In this document: positions 41,901 through 53,635 of the stretch, piece by piece | How the letters are laid out: each line of letters opens with the position of its first letter | Position numbering within the stretch: the stretch's first letter is position 1 | Origin: Pictodentalium vernedei | Taxonomy: Eukaryota; Mollusca; Scaphopoda; Dentaliida; Dentaliidae | NCBI GenBank assembly: GCA_031216915.1 | Contig: CM062289.1 | Coordinates: forward strand, 446,548,910 to 446,612,909 | Direction: 5' to 3' | DNA: 64,000 nucleotides | Notes under the pieces: generated by a model | Seen by the model: only the letters and a program-made list of their open reading frames with translations | Database searches by the model: none | What the model was told of the DNA's origin: nothing | Program-made: the position numbers and the translations under genes

Positions 41901-44900
41901 AAGTGACTCTGAGAGAGTTCTTCACCTTACTATCCACGCGCATGGATGTAGCTACGGCTGCGTCACATCTAACCAACTCCAGGTTGCCACTGAAGGGCGG
42001 AGTTATACGTGGAAAAACTACTGCCCTTGAAAGAAATCACATTGAGGATCATATCCTGGAATTCTTTCTCTTGAAGACGTAATGATAACGCCTCAGTAAG
42101 GTGGTCTACGTATGATAAAGCGTCTAAGTTAAGTCTATTAGACATCATTGTCGTTTCCAACATCGTGGTTGGAATTGACATAGGTGGCGAAAAAGATAAT
42201 TCCCAGTCTTCAACCCCACTGTCTAGATGCATATGAACTCTCGGTAAGCCCTGTTCTGCCAAAATAAATTATTTCCTAGAATTGAAAAAAGGCAGAATAG
42301 AGCATTGCAGACAAGAAACTAGACTATCATGCTTGGTAGCAAGCTTATATATAGCGTCGTTAAATAATTCGAATGTTCTAATGACATTATTGGACTGTGT
42401 CGGTAAGTCAGGGACAATGTCCCTGAACCGATCCAAAACTTCGTGTCCAATGACACTATTAGTCTCTTATCCAGCATCGCAGCAATGTAGTCCGACGGAA
42501 CAACCTCTGGAAGATAATGCCGGAAGAAATGTATGGCAGCTTCCGTTGTTCCGAAAGGGAAAGCTCGAAATCGTCCGAATCCCTTTCGCCATCCTGTCGC
42601 ACCCTATAAAGTGTTCGGTCGTCCAAATCTGATGCAACAGCGGAGCGCACCGACCCAGCGCCGTCGGATAATTCCTAATCCGACCGAGAATCTGTCGATT
42701 GCTGGGATGCTGCGATAAACTGTGCTAACTTGGATAGCACGTCCGTCACTGAGACCTGTGGAGAAGCGGTCTTACGATGCATTGCCACTGGAAGCTCCGT
42801 GTTCGTTACCCCGTGCATACTTCTATTATGCGAGCGAACGGAGTGTATAGGCCTCGTGTCCCTTGGCTACCGGATGGCGTGACCTGTTCGCCGTGGAATC
42901 ACTGAATGACGAAGCTGGCCGGATACTCGAGGTCACGTAGCCAATGTGCGGTCGTGTGCACTGCTGTGAGGATGAGGAAGCATTATCGACAGTCTCTCGG
43001 CCTGTCAATATAACGGAGCGTCCCGAGCGGCGGACATATGCTCCGAATGCGAAATATCTGTACCACAACATCCGGTCCCATATGTTGTTGTACGAGAGTG
43101 GGACCTCTCTTGCTCGCAGCCCGGATGGACCTGGACGAGCTAGGAACCAGACTAACAGGCTTCCTCCGATCTGTCCTCTAATCCGTCGTCACTGGGTGTG
43201 AACTAAAGTTTATTATAGTGCTCGCATCACCCAAATCTCCTTCCTAGACCGCAACAGACGAACCCGGCTGCCGAACCATTCGATGAATGGACGCTACACC
43301 GGGTGAGCTAGCGAATGTCAACTCCATCGATCCTACTAGGGACCTCTTAGGCGATTAACATATTCCATGAGCACTTATTGCCGCTAGCTCTTCATTAACT
43401 ATGACGACAGAGGCACACTTTTGAAAGACATCTCCGTAACTTTGCGAACAAGAAACCAGACATGCTTGTTAATAGCAAGCATATAATAATAAATATAGCG
43501 TCGTTCAATAATTCGAAAGTTTGTGTGACATTATTGGACTATGTCGGAACTGAGGGACGATGTCCCTGAAATGAACCAAAAATTCTGTGTCCACCGACGC
43601 TATCAGTTTCTTATCCGGCATCGCAGCATTCTGGTCCGACGAAAGAACCTCAAGAAGATAAAGTCAGATGACATACACAACAGCTTATGTTGTTCCGAAA
43701 GGGAAAGCTCGAAATCCTCCGAATCCCTTTCGGCATCCCGTCGGACCGGATGAAATTTTCGGACGTCCGTACCTGCTTCCGCGGAGCGTCCCGACCCAGC
43801 GTCGTCGGATAATACATGATGCGACAGATTCTGTCGTTGCTGGGATGCTGCGATAAGCTGTGCTATTTGGGATAGTACGCCCATCACCGAGGCCTGTGCA
43901 GAAGCGGTCTTACGATGCATTGCCGCCGGAAGCTCCATGTACGTTGACTCCCGCACACTTTCTTATGCGAACGTCCGGAGTCTGTGCAGGCCTCGTGTCC
44001 TTGGCTACCGGATGGTGTGACCCGGTCGCCGGCGATTCTCTGATTGGCGAAGCTGACTGGATATCCGAGGACACGTAGCCAAGAGCGGTCGTGTGTGCTA
44101 CCATGAGAATGAGGAAGCCTTATTGACAGTCTCTCCGGACTGACTATATATCAGAGCGTCCCGAGCGGCGGACGTATGCTCCGAATGCGAAACATTTTGT
44201 ACCACAACATCTGGGGCCAGATGTTGTTGTACGAGAGAGGGGCCTCTCTCGCTCGCAGTCCGGATGGACCTGGATGAGCTAGGAACCGGACTAAAAGGCT
44301 TCCTCCGTTCTCTCCTCTAATCTGCTGTCACTGGGTGTGCATTGGTTGATTTATAGTGCTCGCATCACCCCAAAACTCCTTCTAGACCGCAACGGACGAA
44401 CCCGGCTGCCGAACCATTCGATGAATGAACGCTACACCTCTTAGGCAATTGACGTATTTACATGAGCACTTTTCCGCTAGCTCTTCATTAATTGTGACGA
44501 CGGAGGCACACTTTTGGAAGACATCACGGATACATCATCCTATTCTTGATCGTCTGAAATGGAGATTGATAAAGTAGAGTGACCCTGCAGGGAAAGGACC
44601 GGAATGGCCAATTCCCCACTAACATACCGTGACATGCGCTTCCCATGTTGTCATCGGAATTAACACATACAGAACAGGAGTTAGTGCGAGTACACTGACT
44701 ACATATACAATGATTATGAAAGTCAGAGGAAGATTTCCTCTTATTACAATTGAACAATATCCTTTCATTGTGAAAAGAAAACAAAGTCCTAGTACTCGCA
44801 CCAACCCCTGACAATCAAAATACATAATAATATGATCCATTAACATAGAAAAAATAATTGAAATCAAAAAATTTTGAAAAAATATTTTTTCAGAACAGCC

Positions 44901-45765
44901 CAAGTTTCTGAAAAGTAACGTTGAGCCCCAATGGATCCCAAGCCTAAGTGTGGACAAAAATTCTAAAAAAATTTTAAACAATTTATGCAACACTTACGAA
45001 CAATAATAATGTATCTAGTTATGATTAAATTAACAACCAGATATTATTTTCAAGAAATCCCCCCCTCACACAGAGGGCTGTTGTAAATGTAAACAATAAG
45101 TGTAAAAACGCTAGAACAAGACTCCAGGCACCCTGGCCCGAAATCAGTTACCAATAATACACTATCTGATGCAAAACAGAGACTTCCAGGGAAGAAACTG
45201 CAGAACATCAGATGGTAGATGCAGAACACTACGCCTAACCACCCATAGGTGAAGACGTAAATATGGGGAAAAGAACAGAATTCATTCTGTTATCCAGCTA
45301 AAACTCCCAAGAAATTTTAGTAATAAAATTACAGAAAATATGCCAAAAGCATGGGAGAATAGCAAGAGGGGACTTAAAGGAAAGGGAGAGAGGAAAACAC
45401 TGAACAAGCAGTGTAACTTGATAACAAGAATGACCACAACAGGCTGTTGCCTCGAAAATAGGTAACTTAACATAATTTCATTAAAAAATTTTAAGTTACA
45501 GCCCTGATAATTTTCTGTCACTCATTTTTCCTCTCCTCCTTCTATATCCTCCTTAGAATCACCATTTCTCTAATATTTATGTGTCTGGCATCATTTAAAC
45601 TGAGATTTACAAGCACAAAGATCAGTCAGATGTTAACTGATGAAGGGCCAAACAAAGAATGATTAATGGCGCCAATTTCAGGACGTCCTTGACACTGCGC
45701 ATGCGCAGTAGAGGTGAAGTGTGGAGGGCCATTCTATGTCTGGGTCATTGGTACAGTATAAAAAT
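38959..45765 (-). mobile_element. DIRS retrotransposon copy 3, broken
   Basis: Same lineage as copies 2 and 4, with terminal repeats at both ends (the outer part of the right repeat is short) and an internal complementary region at 39262-39350. The gag-like region is duplicated: its landmark CCGCTAGCTCTTCATTAA occurs at about 43381 and 44473. All frames are broken by dozens of lesions. Its first ~500 bp differ from copy 2 by roughly 3-4%. The right end stops 138 bases from the CNOT11 exon at 45904. Confidence 0.85.
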
Positions 45766-45903
45766 ACAGTTTTTCAAAATCCGACATTAAAATTTTAACC
45801 TACTGAAAGGAAGTTGAAATCATGAAGGTGTAAGAAGAGTCCTAAAATTGTAAGACAAAATCGTGAAATTTGATACGTCTGCATGTCTGGTACATGTACA
45901 TAC

Positions 45904-46019
45904 CTGGTTGGTTTTGTATCTGGGTCAGACACCACACATGGAATTGCTGATTTACTTTGTGCGGGCATCTCACTTTGTCTCTCAGAAAATGCAATCTGCA
46001 ACCCACTCACATCAAATGA
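45904..46019 (-). CDS. CNOT11: CNOT11 exon: AERQSE-type segment
   Basis: 116 bp; the acceptor is TTTCTATTGCAG and the donor GTATGTACATG. It enters in phase 0, reads [20 protein letters not shown]... SDPDTKPT and leaves two bases (AG) for a split codon. Human CNOT11 has [34 protein letters not shown]. The segment lies between the N-terminal helical domain and the C-terminal domain. Nearby transposons are close: DIRS copy 3 ends 138 bases downstream, and a MITE begins about 35 bases upstream, close to where a branch point would lie. Confidence 0.93.
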
Positions 46020-46052
46020 CTGCAATAGAAATTATAGCTGAATTAAGTCCTA

Positions 46053-46441
46053 ATTTAATTTTTCAAAAACATTTCAACAAAACCATATCATGTGACCCCT
46101 CAATGGAACGAGCTCAATGAGCTCGTACCAATGAAGGGTCACATGATATGGTTTTGTTGAAAAATTTTGAATTTTTTTTTTTAACCCTTTACCTAACCTG
46201 AAAAGCAGACGGCACTTGCAAAAATAATTCTTGAATAACTAATTTTTTTCATTTTTTGTTTCAAAAACATAGGTTATGACCCCTTGTTGGAACGAGCTCG
46301 ATGAAAAAAATAATGAAAATTAATTGGCAATTTTTAAGAATAGTGCTGGCCGGTTTTGGCCGTTACGTTAGGTAAAGGGTTAAAGGCTCAATTTGAAAAT
46401 TAAGAGGGTAGAAGTGGGTGATTCATTAGGTAAAGGGTTAA
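46053..46441. mobile_element. piggyBac-like MITE, family B (B5), left-truncated, with a nested MITE
   Basis: The ACCATATCATGTGACCCCTC palindrome is at 46081-46160. The right end, ATTCATTAGGTAAAGGGTTAA, is at 46421-46441. A family-A MITE (46181-46383) is inserted between them. The left TTAACCC end is missing. Confidence 0.75.
46181..46383. mobile_element. piggyBac-like MITE, family A (A2), nested
   Basis: TTAACCCTTTACCTAACCTG to ...CGTTACGTTAGGTAAAGGGTTAA. One internal arm is shortened compared with the ~250-bp copies. Confidence 0.8.
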
Positions 46442-46625
46442 ACTAGTAAAGACAAGCACGGTTTATATTACAATGATCAGCCACAGATGCTCAAACGGAA
46501 CATGAACACAAGCAAATAAATCAATATTAAATCACACCTCCTCAACATCATCCTAAACAAAATGTTAACCTTGGGAAAAAAAAAAGCTTTCACCAAAATC
46601 TTTAACCAGAGAATTCAAATTTCCT

Positions 46626-46877
46626 TTAACCCTTTACCTAACATGAAAAGCAGACGACACTTGCCCCAAAAATTCTGGAATAATTAATTTTTTTCAATTT
46701 TTGTCTCAAAAACATAGGTTATGACCCCTCGATGGAACGAGCTCGACGAGCTCGTTCCAACGAGGGGTCATAACCTATGTTTTTGAGACGAAAAATGAAA
46801 AAAATGATGAAAATTAATTAACGATTTTTGAGAATAGCGCTGGCCGGTTCTGACCGTTATGTTGGGTAAAGGGTTAA
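46626..46877. mobile_element. piggyBac-like MITE, family A (A3)
   Basis: 252 bp, TTAA at both ends, with the palindrome AAACATAGGTTATGACCCCTC / complement around GAGCTCGACGAGCTC. It is non-coding. Confidence 0.85.
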
Positions 46878-47262
46878 CAGCCTGACAGAGTAAAATGTTC
46901 TGAATAAATAGTTGAAATATTTAGCATGACAGAATTTTTAATATTATAACTGTGTGATAAAAACACGATTATTAAGCATAACATAACTCAGATATTTATT
47001 TATTTATTGGTTTAAGATCACATATTTCTGCACACACTGCTAATCATGACCATGACATGGAGATAAAGCAAAGTTCAGGAAATCGTTTATACAAATACTG
47101 CCAATGTTATAGGACTTACACCCCAAGCATTGGCAACCGAGTCCAATTTTAGTAGTAAAACAGAGTTTGTTTACCCAGTGCATCACTTCCTGGGGCACCC
47201 CCAGGGAACACATGACTTACGATCATACTTCGTAAAGTAAAATTAACTTCATCTTCACCTAC
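46878..47262. other. CNOT11 intron sequence
   Basis: AT-rich, with a TTTATTTATTTATTGGTTTAA scrap of the dispersed repeat near 46990. No gene seen. Confidence 0.5.
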
Positions 47263-47316
47263 CTGCATGTTTCCGACGTCCATATGTATAATTTGTGTTG
47301 GTGTCTTTTTAAATAA
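47263..47316 (-). CDS. CNOT11: CNOT11 mini-exon
   Basis: A 54-bp, 18-codon exon reading LFKKTPTQIIHMDVGNMQ, in phase 0 at both ends. The acceptor is TTTTTTTTAG and the donor GTAGGTGAAG. Human CNOT11 has LFKKTPRQIALMDVGNMGQ. This is one of the most conserved stretches of the gene, and the match is near exact. A MITE scrap (47362) lies ~45 bases upstream of the acceptor. Confidence 0.93.
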
Positions 47317-47361
47317 CTAAAAAAAAAGAAGGTATAAAATAATTAAAAAAGAAGACCACAA

Positions 47362-47445
47362 TTAACTCTCAACCAATGAGCATTTTCTTGAATTTTTCAT
47401 AAAATCAAGTCATGGCTGCTGAAAAGCAGCCATGACTTGATGAAA
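47362..47445. mobile_element. Foldback MITE, family C (copy 3)
   Basis: Starts TTAACTCTCAACC; palindrome CATGGCTGC-TGAAAA-GCAGCCATG with TTTTTCATAAAATCAAG arms. The right end is truncated. Confidence 0.6.
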
Positions 47446-47665
47446 TGTACATTGGGTCTGTGTTATGAATTCTTTGTTAAGAATATAATAATAACACTTT
47501 GGCTTTCAGCTGATATGTCGTGGTTCTCACGTGAGAAGGCCGTGACTAACCCCCTGTGTTCCCAAATGCCACCCTGTCGTGTCCCCATGTCTCTCCTCCC
47601 AACACCAGGAAACGAATGGTTTGATCACACTCCGTACTCCATTATTTCCATGTACATGCAGTTGC

Positions 47666-47904
47666 TTAACCCTTTATCTAACAGGAAAAGCAGACAACAC
47701 TTGCAAAAAAAATTCTTGAATAACAAATTTTTTTCATTTTTTGTCTCAAAAACATAGGTTATGACCCTTCTTTGGAATGAGCTTGTCGAGCTCATTCGAA
47801 AGAGGGTCATAACCTGTTTTTTGAGACAAAAAATTGAAAAAATTAGTTATTCAAGAATTTTGTTTGCAAGTGTTGTCTGCTTTTCATGTTAGATAAAGGG
47901 TTAA
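47666..47904. mobile_element. piggyBac-like MITE, family A (A4)
   Basis: TTAACCCTTTATCTAACAGG to ...TGTTAGATAAAGGGTTAA; inverted arms around GAGCTTGTCGAGCTC. Both arms read the ...AAAAGCAGAC-CACTTGC side, so it is a more symmetric version than A1 or A5. Confidence 0.85.
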
Positions 47905-48594
47905 CAGGATTTCTGCCAAATAAATAGCAACAACAAATGCATGATCTTGCCAAAGCGAGATTTCATAAGTAGTTGCTATTTAATTAGGCAAAAAATCTGT
48001 TAAGATGGAAACAGCATGTTATTATATTCATAGTGTGGATGTAATGCTCAACCTTTGAGTCAAGATAGTTCAAAAAGGCTGTCAAAGAATCAAATTCAAG
48101 CACTTTTTAAGAACTATTCAAGGAATTTGCCAATGATTTTCAAGGTCTATGAGGGCTGTACAAAATTAGACAAATGATCAAGTTGTGTGTGATTCGATTT
48201 CCATCACTATATTCAAAAATCGCCATCCAATTTTCTTTCAGATTTTTATTTTTTGCTTCCAAAACATAGATTATGCCCCCTCATTGGAACGCGCGCATTG
48301 TGCTCGTTCTAATGAGGGGTCATAAGCTATGTTTTGGAAGCAAAAAATGAAAATTTTTAGTTACACAAGAATTCTTTTTAAGAGTGTCATCTGCCACTAG
48401 CATTCAGTAAATGGTTGAAAACTGTCACAATGTAATATTAAATAGTCTTCCTCATGTCAGTCCGGACTGTAAATATTTAAACGTTGGAACAGATTTAAAT
48501 AAAAACAACACAAATCAGTATGTATTATGAATTTTTTATTGTTTAAAAAGGAAAATTAAACACAAACTTAGCTTTAATATTGAGCATTTTGCAC
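47905..48594. other. CNOT11 intron with an old MITE at 48208-48416
   Basis: 48208-48416 is a diverged family-A-like palindrome (CCAAAACATAGATTATGCCCCC / GGGGTCATAAGCTATG) without clear TTAA ends. Nothing else seen. Confidence 0.5.
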
Positions 48595-48960
48595 CATTTT
48601 CAGGTGACTGGGCCAACTGGAAACAAGTCTCCTGAGTGTCCCAAACATTGGAGCATAAAAAAAAATTGCGATATCGACGCCGTAGCTGCGACGGGTGGTG
48701 CAATCTCACAAAATTCTAAGTTCATCAAGGGCCATAACTCCAAGAAAAATATTTGGAACAACACATGCATTGAACAGTGGCTAGACATCAATAAGATACA
48801 CTTACATGCCAAATATAAAGTCATTCCATCAAGTATTTCAAAAGTTATTGAGTTTTGAAACTCATTGGTCACAGACAAACTCGTTGGTCACAGACAGACC
48901 GACCGACAGACAGACCGACATTGCCACTTATAGAGCTGCTAGTCGCAGCTAAAAAATATT
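48595..48960. repeat. Repeat element with (GACC/GACA)n tail
   Basis: Ends in ACAGACCGACCGACAGACAGACCGACA (48893-48920) followed by a short hairpin (GCTGCTAGTCGCAGC). This tail arrangement recurs at 20350, 49683, 50770, 52185, 62600 and 63870. The short frames here have no family features. Confidence 0.5.
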
Positions 48961-49089
48961 TTTCTGGAAAAAATGTGTGTCCCAAATTATAGAGTGTCCC
49001 AATATATAGAGTAAATACCATTTTAGCCAGAATCATTATCAACTTTGTACTCATAATAAACCAACTATTATGATGACATGATGATGAAA

Positions 49090-49160
49090 TGCTGTGATGT
49101 AACACACTGTCGGAAAGGGATCTCTGAGCTCTCCGAGCCCTTTCCAACAATGTATTATAT
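49090..49160. repeat. Hairpin element
   Basis: GATGTAACACACTGTCGGAAAGGG pairs imperfectly with CCCTTTCCAACAATG-TATTATATC, around GAGCTCTCCGAGC. Confidence 0.55.
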
Positions 49161-49638
49161 CACAAGCTTATTATCTGATTACTGACAGAAACTCATGAAA
49201 TAAAATGCACTGGTCTAGAATCTACACACCAGAGTGAGGTGAGTTATCTTGAAACTTCTTGTCTCAAAGGTTGTAGGCAAACAGAATTTCAGTACTTTTC
49301 AAGGAAGGTGGTGGAAAACAAATTCAAGCACTTCTCAAAGAAAGTAGCATAATTCAACGACTTTTCATTTTGAGTGGGAGCACTGTGTCAGGTCTTTCTG
49401 GCAAAACATGCAACCGAGAGGAGCAATTTTATAAAGTTATGCTGTATTTCTTTGTCATAAACTGCAGTTCGTTCACATTTTTTAAATCGACATAACCACC
49501 AAGTAACCTAAACGATCGTTTGCGGGTTATTTCCAGGCCTGCAAATCAGAAACTGGAGGGGTTGGGGTTGTGTATTCTCTGACAATACTTTTCTACAACT
49601 GATATATGTTATGCAGTTAAGTAAATCTGTTGTGTAAT

Positions 49639-51476
49639 TATACCACCCACTTGAAAAGTGGGAGGTATATAGTGTTCACTTGGTCCGTCCGTATGTCTGT
49701 CCACCCGTCCATCTGTAACGCTTTGGGGGGGGGGGGGGGTACACATCCGCACCTTTTGTCAAATTCAATTGACATTCTGTACAGATCTGCTATCCGCAAC
49801 TCCTCCTAAACCATTGAACAGATTTCATCAAAAATTTCAGACATTCTTTTACATACATTGCAGATGTGCATCTCCAATTTTCTTTTCAAATATTTTCATA
49901 TTTACAGTTCCCCATATTCAAAAATGTTCTTTGTCAATTCAGGTTTTAGTAGGGAGGGGTAGAGATCTGCTATCCGCTACTCCTCTTAAACCATTGAACA
50001 AACTCCATTGAAACTTGCAGACCTTCTTTTACATACATTGAAGATGTGCACCTCCTATTTTTCTTTTAGATGTTTTCATATTTCGATGTCCGTCCATCCG
50101 TCCGTTATGCTTTAGGGATGTACACAACTGCTATTCGCAACTCCTCTTAAACCACTGAACGGATTCCATTGAAACTCTCAGACATTCTTTTACATACATT
50201 GAAGATGTGCACCTCCTATTTTCTATTCAGATATTTTCATATTTACAGTTCCCCATATTCAACAAGGGCAACGCCCCCGGTCCCCCGACCAAGATGGCAA
50301 ATTCAAGGGAGCTGTTAGGATGCAATTTGTTCGCAGAGCATGGCCATTTTTTAACTTGACCTGTATTTCTAACCAATTAAACCACATACTTAGTTTCGTT
50401 TCAATCAAATGATCCAAAGTAAAGTTATCATCCGGACAACTCAAAAACCGTATTTTCTAAGTCGAAAAAGGGGAATAAATCCAGTAAAAATCAGTGGAGC
50501 GTGCCCATTTTCGAACTTGATCTGCATTTCCACCCAAATAAGCGGCATACTAAATTTCGTTTCAATCAAATGATCCTAACTAAAGTTATCATCCGGACAA
50601 CACAAAAACTGTATTTTTTAAGTCGAAAAAGGGGAATAAATCCAGTAGAAATCAGTGCAGCGTGCCCATTTTCGAACTTGACCTGCATTTCCACCCAAGT
50701 AAGACACATACCAAATTTAGTTTCAGTAAAATCATCCAAACTAAAGTTATCATCCGGACAAGGGTGTGACAGACGCACGGACGCATGCACGGACGCACGC
50801 ATGGACAGACGGATGGACGGACGGACACTGCTGATTATAATAGTCCCCCGAAGGGTCGGGGGACAAAAATGGTCTTTGTCAACTCAGGTTTTAGTAGGGA
50901 GGGGTATAGATCTGCTATCCGCTACTCCTCTTAAACCATTGAACAAACTCCACTGGAACTCTCAGACATTTTTTTATATACACTGAAGATGTGCACCTCC
51001 TATTTTTCTTTCAGATATTTTCATTTTCCGACATATGGTTGTCTGTCCATTATGCTATAGGGGTATTACGCTTTGAGGGGGGGGGGGGGGGGGGGTACAC
51101 ATCTGCTATCCGCAACTCCTCTTACTCTTAAACCATTGAACAGATTTCATTGAAACTTTCATACATTCTTTTACATATATTGAAGATGTGCACATCCTGT
51201 GTTGTTTTCAGATATTTTAATTTTTAGGGTTTCTCATATTTAAAAATGGGCTTTGTCAATTCAAGTTTGTGGGGGGGGGGGGGGGGGGGAGGGGGGGTGG
51301 TGTTGACATTTGCTATCCACGACCTCTTTTAAACTAGTGAATGGATTTCAATGAAACCTTCAAACATTGGTGCTAGTGTTTTTGCTCTCTTCATTGAACA
51401 TACTTTTACTGTTGTAAAATGTTTCTTGGTGGGAGTGGGTGGTATCATTTAGTGAGCAGTGCTCACAGTTTTTCTA
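49639..51476. mobile_element. Repeat-core element (pearl/Helentron-like), with a nested one
   Basis: Starts with the hairpin CCCACTTGAAAAGTGGG (49647-49664) and a (TCCG/TCTG)n run at 49683-49714. Then come ~160-190-bp core repeats, each with CTGCTATCCGCAACTCCTC and TTTTACATACATTGAAGATGTG (about 49786, 49966, 50129, 50911, 51101). G runs of 11-25 bases punctuate it. The class is inferred from this layout. 50262-50867 is a separate element nested inside. Confidence 0.6.
50262..50867. mobile_element. Nested repeat-core element with GGTCCCCCGACC ends
   Basis: Left: CGGTCCCCCGACCAAGATGG. Right: GTCCCCCGAAGGGTCGGGGGAC, a hairpin, preceded by a (GACG/GACA)n run at 50762-50823. The core repeat has a period of about 160 (GGGGAATAAATCCAGTA at 50470 and 50630). 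Confidence 0.65.
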
Positions 51477-51780
51477 GTTTATAATTAAATTGGTTGCAAA
51501 ATGACAAGAAAAAGTCTTTCATGCAACAGAATAGTTCCAATTCATTGCCCGCTCTCAAATAAAACAGGGTTAAATGATAGTAAGCAATTGATAGTTTTCC
51601 TCTGCATGAGCTTAAAACTGAATAAGAACCTCAGCAAATCTACTAACTTAGATTTGTGTGTTTTTCTCCACACGAATATTTACGCAAATTAATTTGCAAA
51701 TTCATATGGCATTTTATGGCCTACGAGTGTGTTCCCGAAGAAGATAATATACGCATAATGAAAAACATAATGAATTATAC

Positions 51781-51897
51781 CTCTTTACTGGAGCTGGATA
51801 TTAACTGAGACAGGAAGTATCTTTCTGAACTTGAGATTGCTGGGATTGCCCAGTGCAGATCAAATTGTCCTGCTTCTTGATTTTCTGTAGGTGGATT
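51781..51897 (-). CDS. CNOT11: CNOT11 exon: end of the N-terminal part
   Basis: A 117-bp, 39-codon exon in phase 0 at both ends. The acceptor is TTGTTTTTCAG and the donor GTATAATTC. It reads NPPTENQEAGQ... and ends ERYFLSQLISSSSKE. Human CNOT11 reads HLLNPAPPARGG... EKFFLSQLMLAPPRE, directly followed by LFKKTP, just as here the exon joins to 47316. No upstream exon (the ~150-residue N-terminal helical domain) is seen up to 64000, so the preceding intron exceeds 12 kb. Confidence 0.9.
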
Positions 51898-51964
51898 CTG
51901 AAAAACAAAATTCAAAATTACATTACTTATGCTAAAATTTCACAGACAGAAATGTACATCACAG

Positions 51965-52043
51965 AAAATTTTACCAATTCAATCTTGTTTTACAGAGCTC
52001 TTCGAGCTCTGTCAAACAAGACTGAATTGGTCAAAATCTCAGC
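51965..52043. repeat. Hairpin element
   Basis: TTTTACCAATTCAATCTTGTTT pairs with AAACAAGACTGAATTGGTCAAAA around ACAGAGCTCTTCGAGCTCTGT. Confidence 0.7.
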
Positions 52044-52117
52044 TACATTAGGCCCCACAAAGTAGATCTTTATGTTTATCAGGCCATTTTTTGTAAAATT
52101 GCATGTGGATGGGCATT

Positions 52118-52618
52118 TTTGTTTGATTATACCCCCCCCCCCCCCCCCACAAACAAAGTTTGGGGGGGTATATAGGAATCACCCTGTCCGTCCATCTGTC
52201 CGTCTGTCCATCCTTATAAGCGCAACTCCTCCTAAACCGTTTGAAGAATTTTCATGAAACTTTACACAATGGAAGAACTCCATATGAAGATGCGCATGAA
52301 GCAATATAATTCCGTTCTGACATTTCCAAGGGGAGATAATCTAACTTATACATTTCAATTGCTACATCATATGGTTGTGTCCTCGAAAGTGTAACTCCTC
52401 CTGAACCGTTCAATGAATTTTCATGAAACTTTACACAATGGAAGAACTCCATATGAAGATGCGCATGAAGCAATATAATTCTGTTCCGACATTTCCAAGG
52501 GGAGATAATCTAACTTGTACATTTCAATTGCTACATCATATGGTTGTGTCCTCGTAAGTGCAACTGCGTGGGGGGGGGGGGGGGGGGGGGGGGGTATCAC
52601 TTTCTTGCTCACAGTACC
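52118..52618. mobile_element. Repeat-core element (pearl/Helentron-like)
   Basis: A hairpin made of a C run and AAAGTTTGGGGGGGTATA at the left (52129-52170), then a (TCCG/TCTG)n run (52185-52212). Two ~172-bp core repeats follow (CAACTCCTCCTAAACCG about 52222 and AACTCCTCCTGAACCG about 52393), then a ~23-base G run near 52570. The layout matches 49639-51476. Confidence 0.6.
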
Positions 52619-52790
52619 TCTAGTTTTTTGTTTGTTTTTTTTGTAATTATTTCTTTGCCATCAAAAGTTCATATACTCTTGGTTTGTTTTTATGTTTTAC
52701 ACTTCATAATCTACAGCATAGCATGGGTGGTGCTGTATTTTGTCCCTTGAGTGCAAGAAAGCTTTGCATTGTAAACAGTACAATAATTGC

Positions 52791-53041
52791 TTAACCCTTT
52801 ATCCAACGTAACGGACAAAACCGGTCAGCGCTATTCTCAAAAATCGCCAATTAATTTTCATTATTTTTTTCATTTTTTGTCTCAAAAACATAGGTTATGA
52901 CCCCTCATTGGAACATGCTCATCGAGCTCGTTCCAACGAGGGATCATAACCTATGTTTTTGAGACAAAAATGAAAAAAAATAGTTATTCAAGAATTATTT
53001 TTGCAAGTGTCATCTGCTTTTCAGGTTAGTTAAAGGGTTAA
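52791..53041. mobile_element. piggyBac-like MITE, family A (A5)
   Basis: 251 bp; TTAACCCTTTATCCAACGTAACGG to ...TTTTCAGGTTAGTTAAAGGGTTAA. It closely matches A1 in internal layout. Confidence 0.85.
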
Positions 53042-53489
53042 ATGATTAAATGTTGCCTCAGTTATCCCTTATCAGTGTTCAAAACCAATAATTTTTATTA
53101 GCTTGATGAGCCTGTTCCATAGGATCACAGGCTATGTTTTAGGTAAAGCTATAATATTAATGTAGATAAATTACATTTTAATTCCATCAGTACTGTAATT
53201 GAATAACTGATTAAATGTAAACTTAGTTAAACATTTTATCCAACAAAGTGTTCTGAAAAACAAAACAAAATTATTTTTTCATAGTAGGGCAGCACTTAAC
53301 AAAACATTAAATGAAAATAATGATCATTACATGTAATAGGCTACCAATAGCAAGCTGTACATTTTGTTCATTGTTTTCAAAATAAATTGATAGGAAAATT
53401 AATATTTCTTAATGTTTGTCATTAATATCAACTTGCAGTTAAAACTAGAAGTCCTGTCATGAAATGCGCACAAATAGCACCAAGCCAGA
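53042..53489. other. Non-coding stretch
   Basis: AT-rich, no gene. 53100-53150 resembles a scrap of a MITE core (GAGCCTGTTCCATAGGATCACAGGCTATG). Confidence 0.4.
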
Positions 53490-53635
53490 AAATAAGCAGA
53501 CTGACATCTGCAAAATGAGGTCCCCAGTGGGTGAATTTAGTGATGCTACCCTGCATAGCTACCCTGCTAAATTTAGCCTCTATGAACCCCAATCCGAATC
53601 AGGGTCTCAAAACTAAAGAAAAAGAGGTTTCACGT
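53490..53635. mobile_element. MITE family D (copy 3)
   Basis: AAATGAGGTCCCCAGTGGGTGAATTTAGTGATGCTACCCTG... and the flanking CAAGCCAGAAAATAAGCAG match the copy at 6350-6480, so the repeat unit is longer than the palindrome. Confidence 0.5.

Noticed and set aside
48580-48878. Coding gene on either strand
   Set aside because: Both frames cover a dispersed repeat with a (GACC)n tail.
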